A stretch of 64,000 bases of DNA from Xanthomonas boreopolis (GCA_014654535.1 BNBA01000026.1:1-64000), one strand, 5' to 3'. Counted from the first letter of the stretch, positions 43,964 through 52,270 are shown. Numbers and translations: made by a program. The notes: a model not told the origin generated them from the letters alone.

Positions 43964-44953
43964 TTATTGGTCATCCGGCAGTTCTTCGCCGCTGGACACG
44001 TCGACCCAAGACCTGAAGAGCGCGTTCCCGTGCAGCGGCCGGTAAACCGGGTCCTGCAGTTCCGTCCTCGCCCACGCCGGATTCTGCGCCACGAAAACGC
44101 CCAGTTGGCCGAGGGATTCTTCTGGCTGGCCCAGCCTCATCGAAAGCCGGGCCGCACGGCGCCAGATGCGGTCCCACTGCCAACTGAGGTGCAGCGCCTC
44201 CGCAAGCGACACCTTGGCCTCGGCGATCTTTCCGCGCTCGGCCAAGCGCTCGGCCTTGATCATTGCCTGATGCGCATCATGGCGGTCCAGCAACCGGCGC
44301 AGGTCCAGCACTGGGAACGCCGATGCATCGACGCGCAGATCGATGTCTTCCCATCCCCCGGCGGGCGTTCTGACCAACAACGCGGCCGACAGCTCTCCAA
44401 TGGCTTGGCCGCCTGCCCTGTCGCCCGCTTCCAGGCCTGCCATCAGACATTTGGGCAGCGCTGCCCGGCACGAAAGGAATTCTGCTTCCATCGCGGCAAG
44501 CACACGTCCGGAGGCCAGGCCGTTTCCCTGGACCGAATAGCCCTTGCCATGGCGGGCGCCCGCCCATGGCGAAGCCGCCGCTTCCTGACCCGTGTAGGCC
44601 GTCGAAGCACCCGCGGCATCGACGATGGCCACCTGGCGCGCGGCGATGGTGGTTCCGTCGAAGTCACCGTCCTTCGCCAACAGTTCGGCCACGACGTCTG
44701 CAGGCGACAGGCCGGCGGCAAGCAGTTCGAGCCCCCTCGGGCCATAGGCGGGATTGGTCTCGAACTGGGTAGCCAAAGCACCCACGCCAGCCTTGGCATG
44801 GATGACGCTCGCACCGACAGCAAGATTGTTGGTGGCAACCGCCACTCCGCACGATCCGTCCGGTGCGCATGCCGCTATCGAGAACGTCGCATCCGACTCG
44901 AACGGGAACGCCAGGCATGCAAGCGCTATCGCCGGTATGGCACCAACCTTCAT
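43964..44953 (-). CDS. DUF1028 family exported protein
   Basis: 329 residues with a signal peptide (A-I-A-L-A-C-L-A-F-P-F-E-S-D-A). The mature N-terminus T-F-S-I-A-A-C-A-P-D-G-S-C-G-V-A-V-A-T is the DUF1028 signature, a Ntn-hydrolase-like fold. V-I-H-A-K-A-G-V-G-A-L-A-T-Q and G-x-G-L-E-L-L-A-A-G follow. Residues 230-310 look TPR-like (A-M-I-K-A-E-R-L-A-E-R-G-K-I-A-E-A-K). Enzymatic activity is unproven in the family. It is encoded opposite to the effector cassette, at the other side of the direct repeat. GGAG eight bases upstream supports the start. It could be secreted or periplasmic. Confidence 0.88.
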   Translation of the reverse strand: MKVGAIPAIALACLAFPFESDATFSIAACAPDGSCGVAVATNNLAVGASVIHAKAGVGALATQFETNPAYGPRGLELLAAGLSPADVVAELLAKDGDFDGTTIAARQVAIVDAAGASTAYTGQEAAASPWAGARHGKGYSVQGNGLASGRVLAAMEAEFLSCRAALPKCLMAGLEAGDRAGGQAIGELSAALLVRTPAGGWEDIDLRVDASAFPVLDLRRLLDRHDAHQAMIKAERLAERGKIAEAKVSLAEALHLSWQWDRIWRRAARLSMRLGQPEESLGQLGVFVAQNPAWARTELQDPVYRPLHGNALFRSWVDVSSGEELPDDQ

Positions 44954-45065
44954 TGCGCGTCTCCGAGGACAAGGGATGGAAGTTGACGATCTGCTCTAAC
45001 GGTGGTGTCCAGCTTGTTTGGAATCAATTTCCACCTGGTTACCGTCCACAAGGGCAAGGGCACTG

Positions 45066-45437
45066 TCACTCCCCGTTCTCACCCTTCTCACGAGAAAGGG
45101 TTGGCTTCAGAATTTCCAGAAATGCCTCGCGCTTCTTCGCAGGCAACCTCCGGAATCTCACCAGCAGCACCTTCTCCCCGGTGTTCTTCGGCATCAGCTC
45201 CATCGAAGCGTTGCCGCCACCCTCGTTGGATGCCGTCGATACCCCACAAATCAATTCATCGAGCGAGCGCATCAGCGCGTTTCTCAGATCAGGCAGCACC
45301 CTGAAGCTCGGGGTTTCACGTCCGTTCTCCCATGCCGAGACCGACGCCTTGGTCACACCGAGCGCAAAGCCGAGCTGCTCCTGCGTCATGCCGGTCGCGA
45401 TCCGTGCCTCACGCAACCTGTCGCCAAAGGCCTTCAT
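45066..45437 (-). CDS. XRE-family transcriptional regulator
   Basis: 123 residues from M-K-A-F-G-D-R-L-R-E-A-R. The helix-turn-helix occupies residues 5-60 (T-Q-E-Q-L-G-F-A-L-G-V-T-K-A-S-V-S-A-W-E-N-G-R-E-T-P-S). The C-terminal ~60 residues are basic/acidic helical (L-P-A-K-K-R-E-A-F-L-E-I-L-K). This is a prophage-repressor-like size. The frame extends 54 codons upstream without a ribosome site. Two direct TCCACAC repeats (45479-45485 and 45527-45533) upstream are possible autoregulatory operator elements. Its location inside the island suggests control of island genes. Confidence 0.85.
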   Translation of the reverse strand: MKAFGDRLREARIATGMTQEQLGFALGVTKASVSAWENGRETPSFRVLPDLRNALMRSLDELICGVSTASNEGGGNASMELMPKNTGEKVLLVRFRRLPAKKREAFLEILKPTLSREKGENGE

Positions 45438-45646
45438 CTGGATAACGCTCAAGAACGGGCGTACCAAAATATGGGAGTTCCACACCCATGTCGTGCGGAT
45501 AATCTTGACTTCTCGTGTACGGAAAATCCACACTTTCAGAGTGCGGCGCTGCCGTACATCCATGCGGTAGCGCCGCAACTCTGCCGTGCTACCTTGCAAC
45601 CGATGCGCACCGGAATTGCAGCCGCCAAACAGCGACTGCCGAGGAC

Positions 45647-46014
45647 ATGGACATGCTGAAGCCTGCTTTCGGGCAATGGGCGGCCGACCTGCTGGCTCAT
45701 AGTCGAGGGCGATGCACTCGAGGGCCTGCTCGGCGACTCCCCACCGCTATCGCGAGTCCTCGAAATTCTCCAAGGGAGTATCGACGAGCTGGCCGACTGC
45801 GGCATCGCACGGCTGTTCGCATCGGAGCTGGACGCGCTGTCCACCAATGCGGCCTGCCAGTCCGACCGTTGCCTAGACCGCCGCCACCCTGACACTGCTA
45901 TGCCGGCAGGTGCTGGCGTTGCTGGAAGAGTACCGCCGCTGGGCGCTGCTGGCCGACAATGCTGGCTATTACCGCGATCATCGGAAAGTTGCGCGCCGTA
46001 TCGGGCGGGAGTGA
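45647..46014 (+). pseudogene. Frameshifted remnant of an unidentified small gene
   Basis: M-D-M-L-K-P-A-F-G-Q-W-A-A-D-L-L-A-H-S is followed after a shift by V-E-G-D-A-L-E-G-L-L-G-D-S-P-P-L-S-R-V-L. After a second shift comes L-T-L-L-C-R-Q-V-L-A-L-L-E-E-Y-R-R-W-A-L-L, ending K-V-A-R-R-I-G-R-E-stop. The three segments run in sequence with protein-like composition but in different frames, so a protein of about 120 residues has been broken by two frameshifts. No homologue was recognised. Confidence 0.6.
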
Positions 46015-46177
46015 GAAGCCGGTACAAGCTGCAGTGAATCGCCTCCTGTCGGAGCGTTCCTCTACTTACTTAAGGATGCATCCCATCCCCTTCGATTCAT
46101 AGAAATACCCCAGCTCGTCCTAATTCAGTGAGGCCATGGAATTCCCGCTCCCCTCGAGCACCTCTAGGATGACCAAC

Positions 46178-46666
46178 ATGCCATGCAAATTACTGCCGAT
46201 CCTCGCAGCAGCCGCTCTGACTGCCTGCCAAGCGCCGACATCGCCTGCTGACCGGGGTACCCCATCTTCCCAGGACACTTCATCCGCGCCCCGCAGTCCG
46301 CCTGAAGCTATCCCGCCTGCCGTCGTAACGTCCACATCAACAAGAACCGACGCAATCCAGGCTCAACTCGTCGACCGCGTATGGCGCGCCAAGGACGACG
46401 CCTCCACGGTCGAACCGGGCACCACCTACGCATTCCTCGGCGACGGCACCTTGGTGATCGAGTCCCCGCACGGCACGCCGATGACCGGCCAGTGGCGCCT
46501 GGAGGACGGCAGGCTGACGATGGTCGAGGAAGGCGTGCCCTACGACACCGAGATCGTCGAACTCGACGCCGCGACGCTGCACCTGCGCAGCCACAATCCC
46601 GCGGGCACGCTCGACATCCCGCTGGTGCTGGCGCCGGACGCGCCGCTGCCCGCGCCGCGACGCTAG
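46178..46666 (+). CDS. Small lipoprotein of unknown function
   Basis: 162 residues with a lipoprotein signal (P-I-L-A-A-A-A-L-T-A-C-Q). A Ser/Pro/Thr-rich linker (20-60) leads to a beta-rich domain (Y-A-F-L-G-D-G-T-L-V-I-E-S, M-T-G-Q-W-R-L-E-D-G-R-L-T-M, Y-D-T-E-I-V-E-L-D-A). This pattern of W-R/G-D-G-T/W-R-L strands resembles small lipocalin-like domains. AGGA eight bases upstream favours this ATG; one three codons earlier is also possible. It lies in the island but its GC content rises towards the 3' end. Confidence 0.8.
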   Translation: MPCKLLPILAAAALTACQAPTSPADRGTPSSQDTSSAPRSPPEAIPPAVVTSTSTRTDAIQAQLVDRVWRAKDDASTVEPGTTYAFLGDGTLVIESPHGTPMTGQWRLEDGRLTMVEEGVPYDTEIVELDAATLHLRSHNPAGTLDIPLVLAPDAPLPAPRR

Positions 46667-46910
46667 CGGGATGGCGGGGGCGACGCCGGAAGGCGCGCGC
46701 GAATCCAGCATCGCATGCGATCCGCGCCCTTCCCGTATTCGGCGAACACCGGGGATCCTCGCCGAAACCCATGCGGCGCTGGGCAACCAGGCCACCTCGA
46801 GAGCGCCGTACGGAAAGGCGCAACATCGGCAGCGCGCTGGAAAGACCGGCAAGTGACTCCCTGATCGGCGCGAAGGTTTTCCGCGCCGGTCGCTTGCCCG
46901 GATTCGCCCG

Positions 46911-47141
46911 TTACGTTTCGGGACGCGCAGGCACCGGTACCTGCGTCGGTGCAGCCGCCGGCGTGCCGTCGTCCTCGCGCTCCACGGCCTGGAACAAGCG
47001 CAAGCCGTCGCTCGTGGTCTTGTCCAACGCCCGATAGACCGTGCCGGAATGACAGTACGTACCCCGGCCGATCTCCGGCAGGTCCGCCATGACATCCTGG
47101 CCATCGAAGGGGCCCCCTACCAGCATGATGCGCACTCGCAT
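46911..47141 (-). CDS. Small conserved-looking protein
   Basis: 76 residues: M-R-V-R-I-M-L-V-G-G-P-F-D-G-Q-D-V followed by a short helix and Y-C-H-S-G-T-V-Y-R-A-L-D. The V-G-G-P-x-D-G-Q opening is common in small hypothetical proteins of phage and mobile regions. There is no strong ribosome site and the C-terminal third is Pro/Ala-rich, so the call is modest. The flanking 46667-46910 and 47142-47409 contain nothing recognisable. Confidence 0.45.
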   Translation of the reverse strand: MRVRIMLVGGPFDGQDVMADLPEIGRGTYCHSGTVYRALDKTTSDGLRLFQAVEREDDGTPAAAPTQVPVPARPET

Positions 47142-47409
47142 ACGAATGGCTCCCTATCCCATGCAGGTTCCCCGTAGCCGCCCCAAGCACTACGGCGCGA
47201 TGTACGTACGATTATCCCGGCGAAATCCCCGCGTGCCCTTGGCCGGGCCAGCACGACGGCTTCCAAATTAGCAGCAGGACGTGGAGGTCGCGCGAAATCG
47301 ATAATCGCCGATGCTTCTGGAATATTCAGGCCTGAAATACACGGCACGCCGCATCTTCATTGCGAGCGATTGCGCTCCCGCACGTGCCATGCCGCGCGCG
47401 TCATGCGCT

Positions 47410-48039
47410 TCACTGCATGGGCTGGCGAACGATGGTCTTCCACCGGCACGGGTCGGCGCGGCGGATGTCGCTCAGGTAGATTTCGTGGTGCTTGCCGGCG
47501 AGCGCCGCGCGCGCCTGGATGAAATCGTGGACCCGCCGGATGGTCGGGCCTTCCTCGCTGAAAGGCCCGACGTGCAGCGTCTGCGCGCACAGGCCCTCGG
47601 AGAAATCCTCCAGCCTGAGCGCATCGATCGCGGCGAGCGCCTTCTTCCGCTTCACCCCGGCGATGGCCTTCTCGATCACGGCCGCCGTTACGAAGGACGG
47701 CTGCATGATCATCATCGTCCACTTCCACTGGGCGCGGTCGTCGGCGGCGAAAGCCGACATGTCGTCGGACCACCACAAGCCCTCCAGCGGCATGACGGCA
47801 TAGTCGATGCCGGCCCCGTCCTTCTTCATCAGGAACTTGGCCGCATAGGACACCGAGAACAGCGCCTCGACCGCCGCCTCATACGCGGGCGACGCATTGG
47901 GGTCGCCCTGGCCATCGACCATCAGGAAACGCAAGGCCGGCACCTCGACCTGGACCACATGCGTGGCCGGAGGACGATAGAGATGCTTGAGCTCGCGCTT
48001 CAGGTCGATCTTGCGCGCACCGGCGGCGCGCTCAGCCAC
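47410..48039 (-). CDS. GyrI-like small-molecule-binding protein
   Basis: 209 residues matching the GyrI-like/effector-binding fold used in stand-alone form: V-E-V-P-A-L-R-F-L-M-V-D-G-Q-G-D-P near residue 30, V-M-P-L-E-G-L-W-W in the middle, and H-V-G-P-F-S-E-E-G-P-T near 160. Such stand-alone domains are thought to bind small amphipathic ligands and sometimes have hydrolase activity; no target is evident. It overlaps the 3' end of nrdJb by 8 bp on the same strand, so it is probably translationally coupled to nrdJb, although a functional link to ribonucleotide reduction is not known. Confidence 0.85.
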   Translation of the reverse strand: MAERAAGARKIDLKRELKHLYRPPATHVVQVEVPALRFLMVDGQGDPNASPAYEAAVEALFSVSYAAKFLMKKDGAGIDYAVMPLEGLWWSDDMSAFAADDRAQWKWTMMIMQPSFVTAAVIEKAIAGVKRKKALAAIDALRLEDFSEGLCAQTLHVGPFSEEGPTIRRVHDFIQARAALAGKHHEIYLSDIRRADPCRWKTIVRQPMQ

Positions 48040-48880
48040 ACTTGCTGTAGCCGCAATTGAGGCAGGTCGCGCACCCGTCCATGATCACCAGCGCCTTGGT
48101 GTGGCACTTGTGGCACATGGTCGCGCTGGGCGGGAAGCTGGTGCCGTCGCCGGTGACGGCGATGTCTTCCTCGTGGTCGGCGGAGCTGGTGAGGCTGGCG
48201 GAAGCGCCCTCATCCGCCGTGCGGGCGCCTTCCCCCGCTTTGCCGGGAGAAGGGACGGCGGGGCTCACTTCAGCGTTTTTTTTTGAGCGTTCCTCGTACT
48301 GGCGGCGCTTCTCGGCGAGGATGGCGCGCTGGTGCTCGCTCATTTCCGGGTCGTGCAGCAGGCCGATGGTCTTGAGGTGCTCCTCGACGATGCTGCCGAG
48401 CTCGGCCACCAGCGAGGGCATGTAGACGCCGCCGGCCTTGAAGTAGCCGCCCTTGGGGTCGAACACCGCCTTCATTTCGTCCACCAGGAAGGTGACGTCG
48501 CCGCCCTTGCGGAACACCGCCGAGATGATGCGGGTCAGCGCGACGATCCACTGGAAATGCTCCATCGACTTGGAGTTGATGAAGATCTCGAAGGGACGGC
48601 GCTGCTCGTGCTCGGTGCCGGCGTTGAGCACGATGTCGTTGATGGTCACGTAGATGGCGTGCTCCACCAGCGGCGATTTGATCTTGTAGGTCGATCCCAC
48701 CAGGATGTCCGGGCGCTCGATGCGCTCGTGCATCTGGATGATGTTGTCGCCGGGGATCTCGGCCTCGGCGGTGGCGCGCTCGATCGATGCCGCGGGCACG
48801 ACCGGCGCGGCCTCGCGCGCCTTGTCCTCGGGGGTGAGGACGGAATATCCCTTGATCTTCTTGTCGATCTTGACGGCCAT
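48032..48880 (-). CDS. nrdJb: Class II ribonucleotide reductase small component (NrdJb)
   Basis: 282 residues. It matches the C-terminal half of vitamin B12-dependent reductases that in Pseudomonas and relatives is a separate NrdJb protein. An N-terminal V-K-I-D-K-K-I-K-G-Y-S-V is followed by a conserved core (Y-V-T-I-N-D-I, R-P-F-E-I-F-I-N-S-K-S-M-E-H-F-Q-W, L-T-R-I-I-S-A-V-F-R-K-G-G-D). The end is a zinc ribbon C-H-K-C...C-A-T-C-L-N-C-G-Y-S-K-C-G, the cysteine tail that re-reduces the active site. Between core and ribbon lies a linker of about 45 residues encoded by a genomic palindromic repeat (48200-48255). It is longer than the ~230-residue Pseudomonas form mainly because of this linker. 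It is two genes downstream of nrdJa. Confidence 0.88.
   Translation of the reverse strand: MAVKIDKKIKGYSVLTPEDKAREAAPVVPAASIERATAEAEIPGDNIIQMHERIERPDILVGSTYKIKSPLVEHAIYVTINDIVLNAGTEHEQRRPFEIFINSKSMEHFQWIVALTRIISAVFRKGGDVTFLVDEMKAVFDPKGGYFKAGGVYMPSLVAELGSIVEEHLKTIGLLHDPEMSEHQRAILAEKRRQYEERSKKNAEVSPAVPSPGKAGEGARTADEGASASLTSSADHEEDIAVTGDGTSFPPSATMCHKCHTKALVIMDGCATCLNCGYSKCG
48203..48255. repeat. Intragenic palindromic repeat inside nrdJb
   Basis: CCCTCATCCGCCGTGCGGGC and CTTCCCCCGCTTTGCCGGGAGAAGGG are a degenerate copy of the CCCTCATCCGGCGCTGCGCG...CTTCTCCCGC-GCGGGAGAAGGG element found between genes at 59160-59215, 59360-59412 and 33440-33485. Here it is translated in frame (minus strand) as S-P-G-K-A-G-E-G-A-R-T-A-D-E-G-A, adding a flexible linker. 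Confidence 0.8.
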
Positions 48881-48963
48881 GGCGCTTGCTCGGTTGGGAC
48901 GCTGGACGGTGTCGCTCGCCCTCCGGCCCCTCTCCCGCACGCGGGAGAGGGGAACGGGGAGGC

Positions 48964-49530
48964 CTACTTCTTGCTGGCGGTCTTCTTGGCCGCGCTCTTC
49001 TTGGCGACCTTCCTGGCGACGGCCTTCCTCGCCACCGCCTTCTTGGCGACGGTCTTGCGGGCCGGGGCCTTCTTCACCGCGCTGCGCTTGGCCACTTTCT
49101 TGGTCGCGGCCTTCTTGGCCACGGCTTTCTTGGCGACCGTCTTCTTCGCCGCCTTCTTCACGGTGGCCTTCTTGGCGGTTTTCTTGGCCGCCTTCTTCCT
49201 GGCCAGCGCGGCGGCTTCGGCCTTGGCGTTGGCCTTGGCGGCTTCCAGCTTCTGGCGGGCCTTGGCGACGGTGCCGCTGACCGACTTCTTCACCGACTTG
49301 GCGGCCTTGCTGGCTTTCTTGGCAACGGTCTTGCCGGCTTTCTTGACGGTCTTCCTGGCCTTGGCGACGCGCTGCTTGACCTCGGCCCTGGCCTTCTCGA
49401 CGGTCTGCTGGGTGGCGGCCACCGCTTCGCTGGCGGTGCTGGCAAGGGTCTCGCCCAGGTTGGCCGCCTTTTCCTTCACGTTCTCGGCGGCCTGGGAGAT
49501 GGTCGCCGTCACACCATTACCGTTGCTCAT
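48964..49530 (-). CDS. Lys/Ala-rich histone H1-like protein
   Basis: 188 residues. The N-terminal 90 are helical (A-T-I-S-Q-A-A-E-N-V-K-E-K-A, then a run of A-R-K-T-V-K-K-A-G-K-T-V). The C-terminal half is repeats of A/V-K-K-T-A/V-A-K-K, as in histone H1 C-terminal domains, AlgP and bacterial HctB-like proteins. It probably condenses or binds DNA. A clear AAGGAGG precedes the ATG. It lies between nrdJa (163-bp gap) and nrdJb (83-bp gap) on the same strand, interrupting a reductase pair normally adjacent. An extended coiled or phasin-like role for the N-terminal part cannot be excluded. Confidence 0.88.
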   Translation of the reverse strand: MSNGNGVTATISQAAENVKEKAANLGETLASTASEAVAATQQTVEKARAEVKQRVAKARKTVKKAGKTVAKKASKAAKSVKKSVSGTVAKARQKLEAAKANAKAEAAALARKKAAKKTAKKATVKKAAKKTVAKKAVAKKAATKKVAKRSAVKKAPARKTVAKKAVARKAVARKVAKKSAAKKTASKK

Positions 49531-49693
49531 ATGCCCTCCTTCAGGGCGTCAGTGTTGAAACGCTGGCGATGCTATACCGACGGAATGAAGCGTGGAACGG
49601 GGTAAACGCGCGGCGGCGGGCGGAACGTCGGGCACCCCTCGCCGCATGCGCAGGAACGCGGGGCGGCGGCACCGCAGGACGGCGCCGCGCCGC

Positions 49694-51847
49694 TCAGAAC
49701 TTGCCGTAGTAGCCTTCCTTGAGCGCGTCGAACAGGTTGGCGGCGGTATGCAGTTCGCCGTCGTATTCGATCTGCTCGTTGCCCTTGACCTCCACTACCG
49801 AGCCGTCCTCCAGCTCGAAGCGATAGGTGGTGTTCTCCAGGTCCGCTTCCTTGACCAGCACGCCCTGGAAGGCGGCCGGGTTGAAGCGGAACGTGGTGCA
49901 CCCCTTCAGGCCCTGCTGGTAGGCGTAGCGGTAGATGTCCTTGAACTGCTCGTAGGGATAGTCGGTGGGGACGTTGGCGGTCTTGGAGATCGAGCTGTCC
50001 ACCCACTTCTGGGCGGCGGCCTGCACGTCGACGTGTTCCTTCGGGCTGATGTCGTCGGCGGCGATGAAGTAGTCGGGCAGGCGCGCCTCCGGGTCCTCGG
50101 CGAACGGCATCGCCTTGGGGTTGACCAGGTGGCGGTAGGCGAGCAGCTCGAAGGAGAACACGTCCACCTTCTCCTTGGTCTTCTTGCCTTCGCGGATCAC
50201 GTTGCGGCTGTAGTGGTGGGCGAAGCTCGGCTCGATGCCGTTGGAGGCGTTGTTGGCCAGGCTCAGCGAGATCGTGCCGGTCGGCGCGATCGAGCTGTGG
50301 TGGGTGAAGCGCGCGCCGGTCTCGGCCAGCTCGTCCACCAGCTCCGGGGCGACCTCGGCGATGCGCTGCATGTAGCGGCTGTAGCGCGCATGCAGCACCT
50401 TGCCCTCGATCCGTTGCCCGGCCCGCCAGCCGTCCCTCGCCATCTCGGGGCGCTTGCGCAACATCTCGGCGGTGACCTCGAAGGTCTCGCTCATGATCGG
50501 CGCCGGGCCCTTCTCGCGCGCCAGCGCCAGGCCGGTCTCCCAGCCGGCGATGGCCATCTCGCGGGCGATCGCCTCGGTGAAGTCGCACGACTCGGGCGAG
50601 CCGTACTTCATCTTCAGCATGGTCAGGGTGCTGCCCAGGCCGAGGAAGCCCATGCCGTGCCGGCGCTTGCGCAGGATCTCCTCGCGCTGGCGCTGCAGCG
50701 GCAGGCCGTTGACCTCGACCACGTTGTCGAGCATGCGGGTGAACACCCGCACCACTTCCTTGTATTCCTCCCAGTCGAAGCGCGCCTTGTCGGTGAACGG
50801 GTCGCGCACGAAGGTGGTCAGGTTGACCGAGCCGAGCAGGCAGGCGCCGTAGGGCGGCAGCGGCTGTTCGCCGCAGGGATTGGTCGCGCGGATGTTCTCG
50901 CACCACCAGTTGTTGTTCATCTCGTTGACCCGGTCGATCAGGATGAAGCCCGGCTCGGCGTAGTCGTAGGTGGAGACCATGATCATGTCCCACAGGTGGC
51001 GGGCGCGGATGTGCCCGTACACCTTGCAGGCCACCAGGCCGTCGTCGCGCACGACGTAGCCCTCGTGGCTGGGCCAGTCGCGCCAGACCACCGCGTCGGC
51101 GTCGGCCAGGTCGATGTCGGCGGCCTCGTGGCGGCCGAGCGGGAACACCAGCGGCCAGTCGGCGTCGTTCTCCACCGCCTGCATGAAGCCGTCGGTGATC
51201 AGCAGCGACAGGTTGAACTGGCGCAGGCGGCCGTCCTCGCGCTTGGCGCGGATGAAGTCCTTCACGTCCGGGTGCGACACGTCGAAGGTGCCCATCTGCG
51301 CGCCGCGCCGGCCGCCGGCCGAGGACACCGTGAAGCACATCTTGTCGTAGATATCCATGAAGGACATCGGCCCGGAGGTGTAGGCGCCGGCGCCGGCCAC
51401 GAACGCGCCCCTGGGGCGCAGCGTGGAGAACTCGTAGCCGATGCCGCAGCCGGCCTTGAGCGTGAGGCCGGCCTCGTGGACCTTCTCCAGGATGCCGTCC
51501 ATCGAATCGACGATGGTGCCGGAGACGGTGCAGTTGATCGTGCTGGTGGCCGGCTTGTGCTCCTGGGCGCCGGCGTTGGAGGTGATGCGCCCGGCCGGGA
51601 TCGCGCCGCGGCGCAGCGCCCACAGGAAGCGCTCGTACCAGTACTCGCGCTTGTCCGGCGTGGACTCGGCGTCGGCCAGCGCGCGCGCGACGCGGCGGTA
51701 GGTGCCGTCGATGTCCGCGTCCAGCGCCTCGCCCTGCTTGGTCTTGAGCCGGTACTTCTTGTCCCAGATGTCCTGCGAGGCGGGCTGCATCGGGACCTGG
51801 TCGGATCGGGTGCCGTTGGAAACCACTTCCAGACGTACCGTGCTCAT
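49694..51847 (-). CDS. nrdJa: Adenosylcobalamin-dependent (class II) ribonucleotide reductase large component (NrdJa)
   Basis: 717 residues. It reduces ribonucleoside diphosphates with an adenosylcobalamin radical and works with or without oxygen. Visible landmarks are the N-terminal cysteine of S-T-I-N-C-T-V-S-G-T, the active-site loop A-T-N-P-C-G-E-Q-P-L (catalytic Cys and Glu), P-T-G-T-I-S-L (substrate phosphate loop) and K-G-C-T-T-F-R-F-N near the end. The protein stops before the TSCPD/zinc-tail region, which is supplied by nrdJb, so the enzyme is split as in Pseudomonas NrdJa/NrdJb. Met at 51847 (M-S-T-V-R-L-E-V-V) is preferred; two further in-frame Mets lie upstream. A candidate NrdR box lies about 210 bp upstream. 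Confidence 0.93.
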   Translation of the reverse strand: MSTVRLEVVSNGTRSDQVPMQPASQDIWDKKYRLKTKQGEALDADIDGTYRRVARALADAESTPDKREYWYERFLWALRRGAIPAGRITSNAGAQEHKPATSTINCTVSGTIVDSMDGILEKVHEAGLTLKAGCGIGYEFSTLRPRGAFVAGAGAYTSGPMSFMDIYDKMCFTVSSAGGRRGAQMGTFDVSHPDVKDFIRAKREDGRLRQFNLSLLITDGFMQAVENDADWPLVFPLGRHEAADIDLADADAVVWRDWPSHEGYVVRDDGLVACKVYGHIRARHLWDMIMVSTYDYAEPGFILIDRVNEMNNNWWCENIRATNPCGEQPLPPYGACLLGSVNLTTFVRDPFTDKARFDWEEYKEVVRVFTRMLDNVVEVNGLPLQRQREEILRKRRHGMGFLGLGSTLTMLKMKYGSPESCDFTEAIAREMAIAGWETGLALAREKGPAPIMSETFEVTAEMLRKRPEMARDGWRAGQRIEGKVLHARYSRYMQRIAEVAPELVDELAETGARFTHHSSIAPTGTISLSLANNASNGIEPSFAHHYSRNVIREGKKTKEKVDVFSFELLAYRHLVNPKAMPFAEDPEARLPDYFIAADDISPKEHVDVQAAAQKWVDSSISKTANVPTDYPYEQFKDIYRYAYQQGLKGCTTFRFNPAAFQGVLVKEADLENTTYRFELEDGSVVEVKGNEQIEYDGELHTAANLFDALKEGYYGKF

Positions 51848-52055
51848 GGTGTGGGACTCTCCCTGGGTGGGTGCCATGTAGATGGTGGAGACGGAATCAG
51901 GCGCGGGCACGCGCCATCGCGCCGCGGACGCGTCCCTGCAACGGCCAATGCGGCAGGAAACGGTTACGGCGGTAGTCTGCGGCGACGGTCATGCACATCC
52001 CTCGAGCGAAGGTGCCCCTGAAACATCCAAATGTTGGGCTTCCTTAATACGATGC

Positions 52056-52071
52056 CCGCAATATCTAGTGG
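52056..52071. promoter_or_regulatory. NrdR box candidate upstream of nrdJa
   Basis: CCGCAATATCTAGTGG matches the NrdR consensus ACACWATATATWGTGT at 12 of 16 positions. A weaker match (ATCCAAATGTTGGGCT, 52025-52040) lies 31 bp away on centre, the spacing typical of paired NrdR boxes. The site is in the 423-bp divergent spacer between nrdJa and the DegP/DegQ gene. NrdR represses ribonucleotide reductase genes in response to nucleotide pools. No other feature was recognised in 51848-52270, apart from a short AACAT-CCAA-ATGTT inverted repeat. Confidence 0.5.
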
Positions 52072-52270
52072 CATCGCGTAGGCCGCACGCTAACGCCACG
52101 CGGCCGAACCTGTCAAACGCGCGCGGCGCCGGCGTGCCAGCGCCGGCGCGTCCCGGCCGGGCGGCTTTTCACCGATAGTTAAATCAGCGCGCGGCAAGCT
52201 CGTTCAGCTTGATTTACGCGGACCGACCGCCATCTCTTCCCGCATCCGATCGCACAACCCACGAACCCTC

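Noticed and set aside
48332-49558. Long plus-strand frames rich in Leu/Phe/Ala over the H1-like region
   Set aside because: They are complements of Lys/Ala codon repeats (AAG/GCC give CTT/GGC) and carry no membrane-protein organisation.
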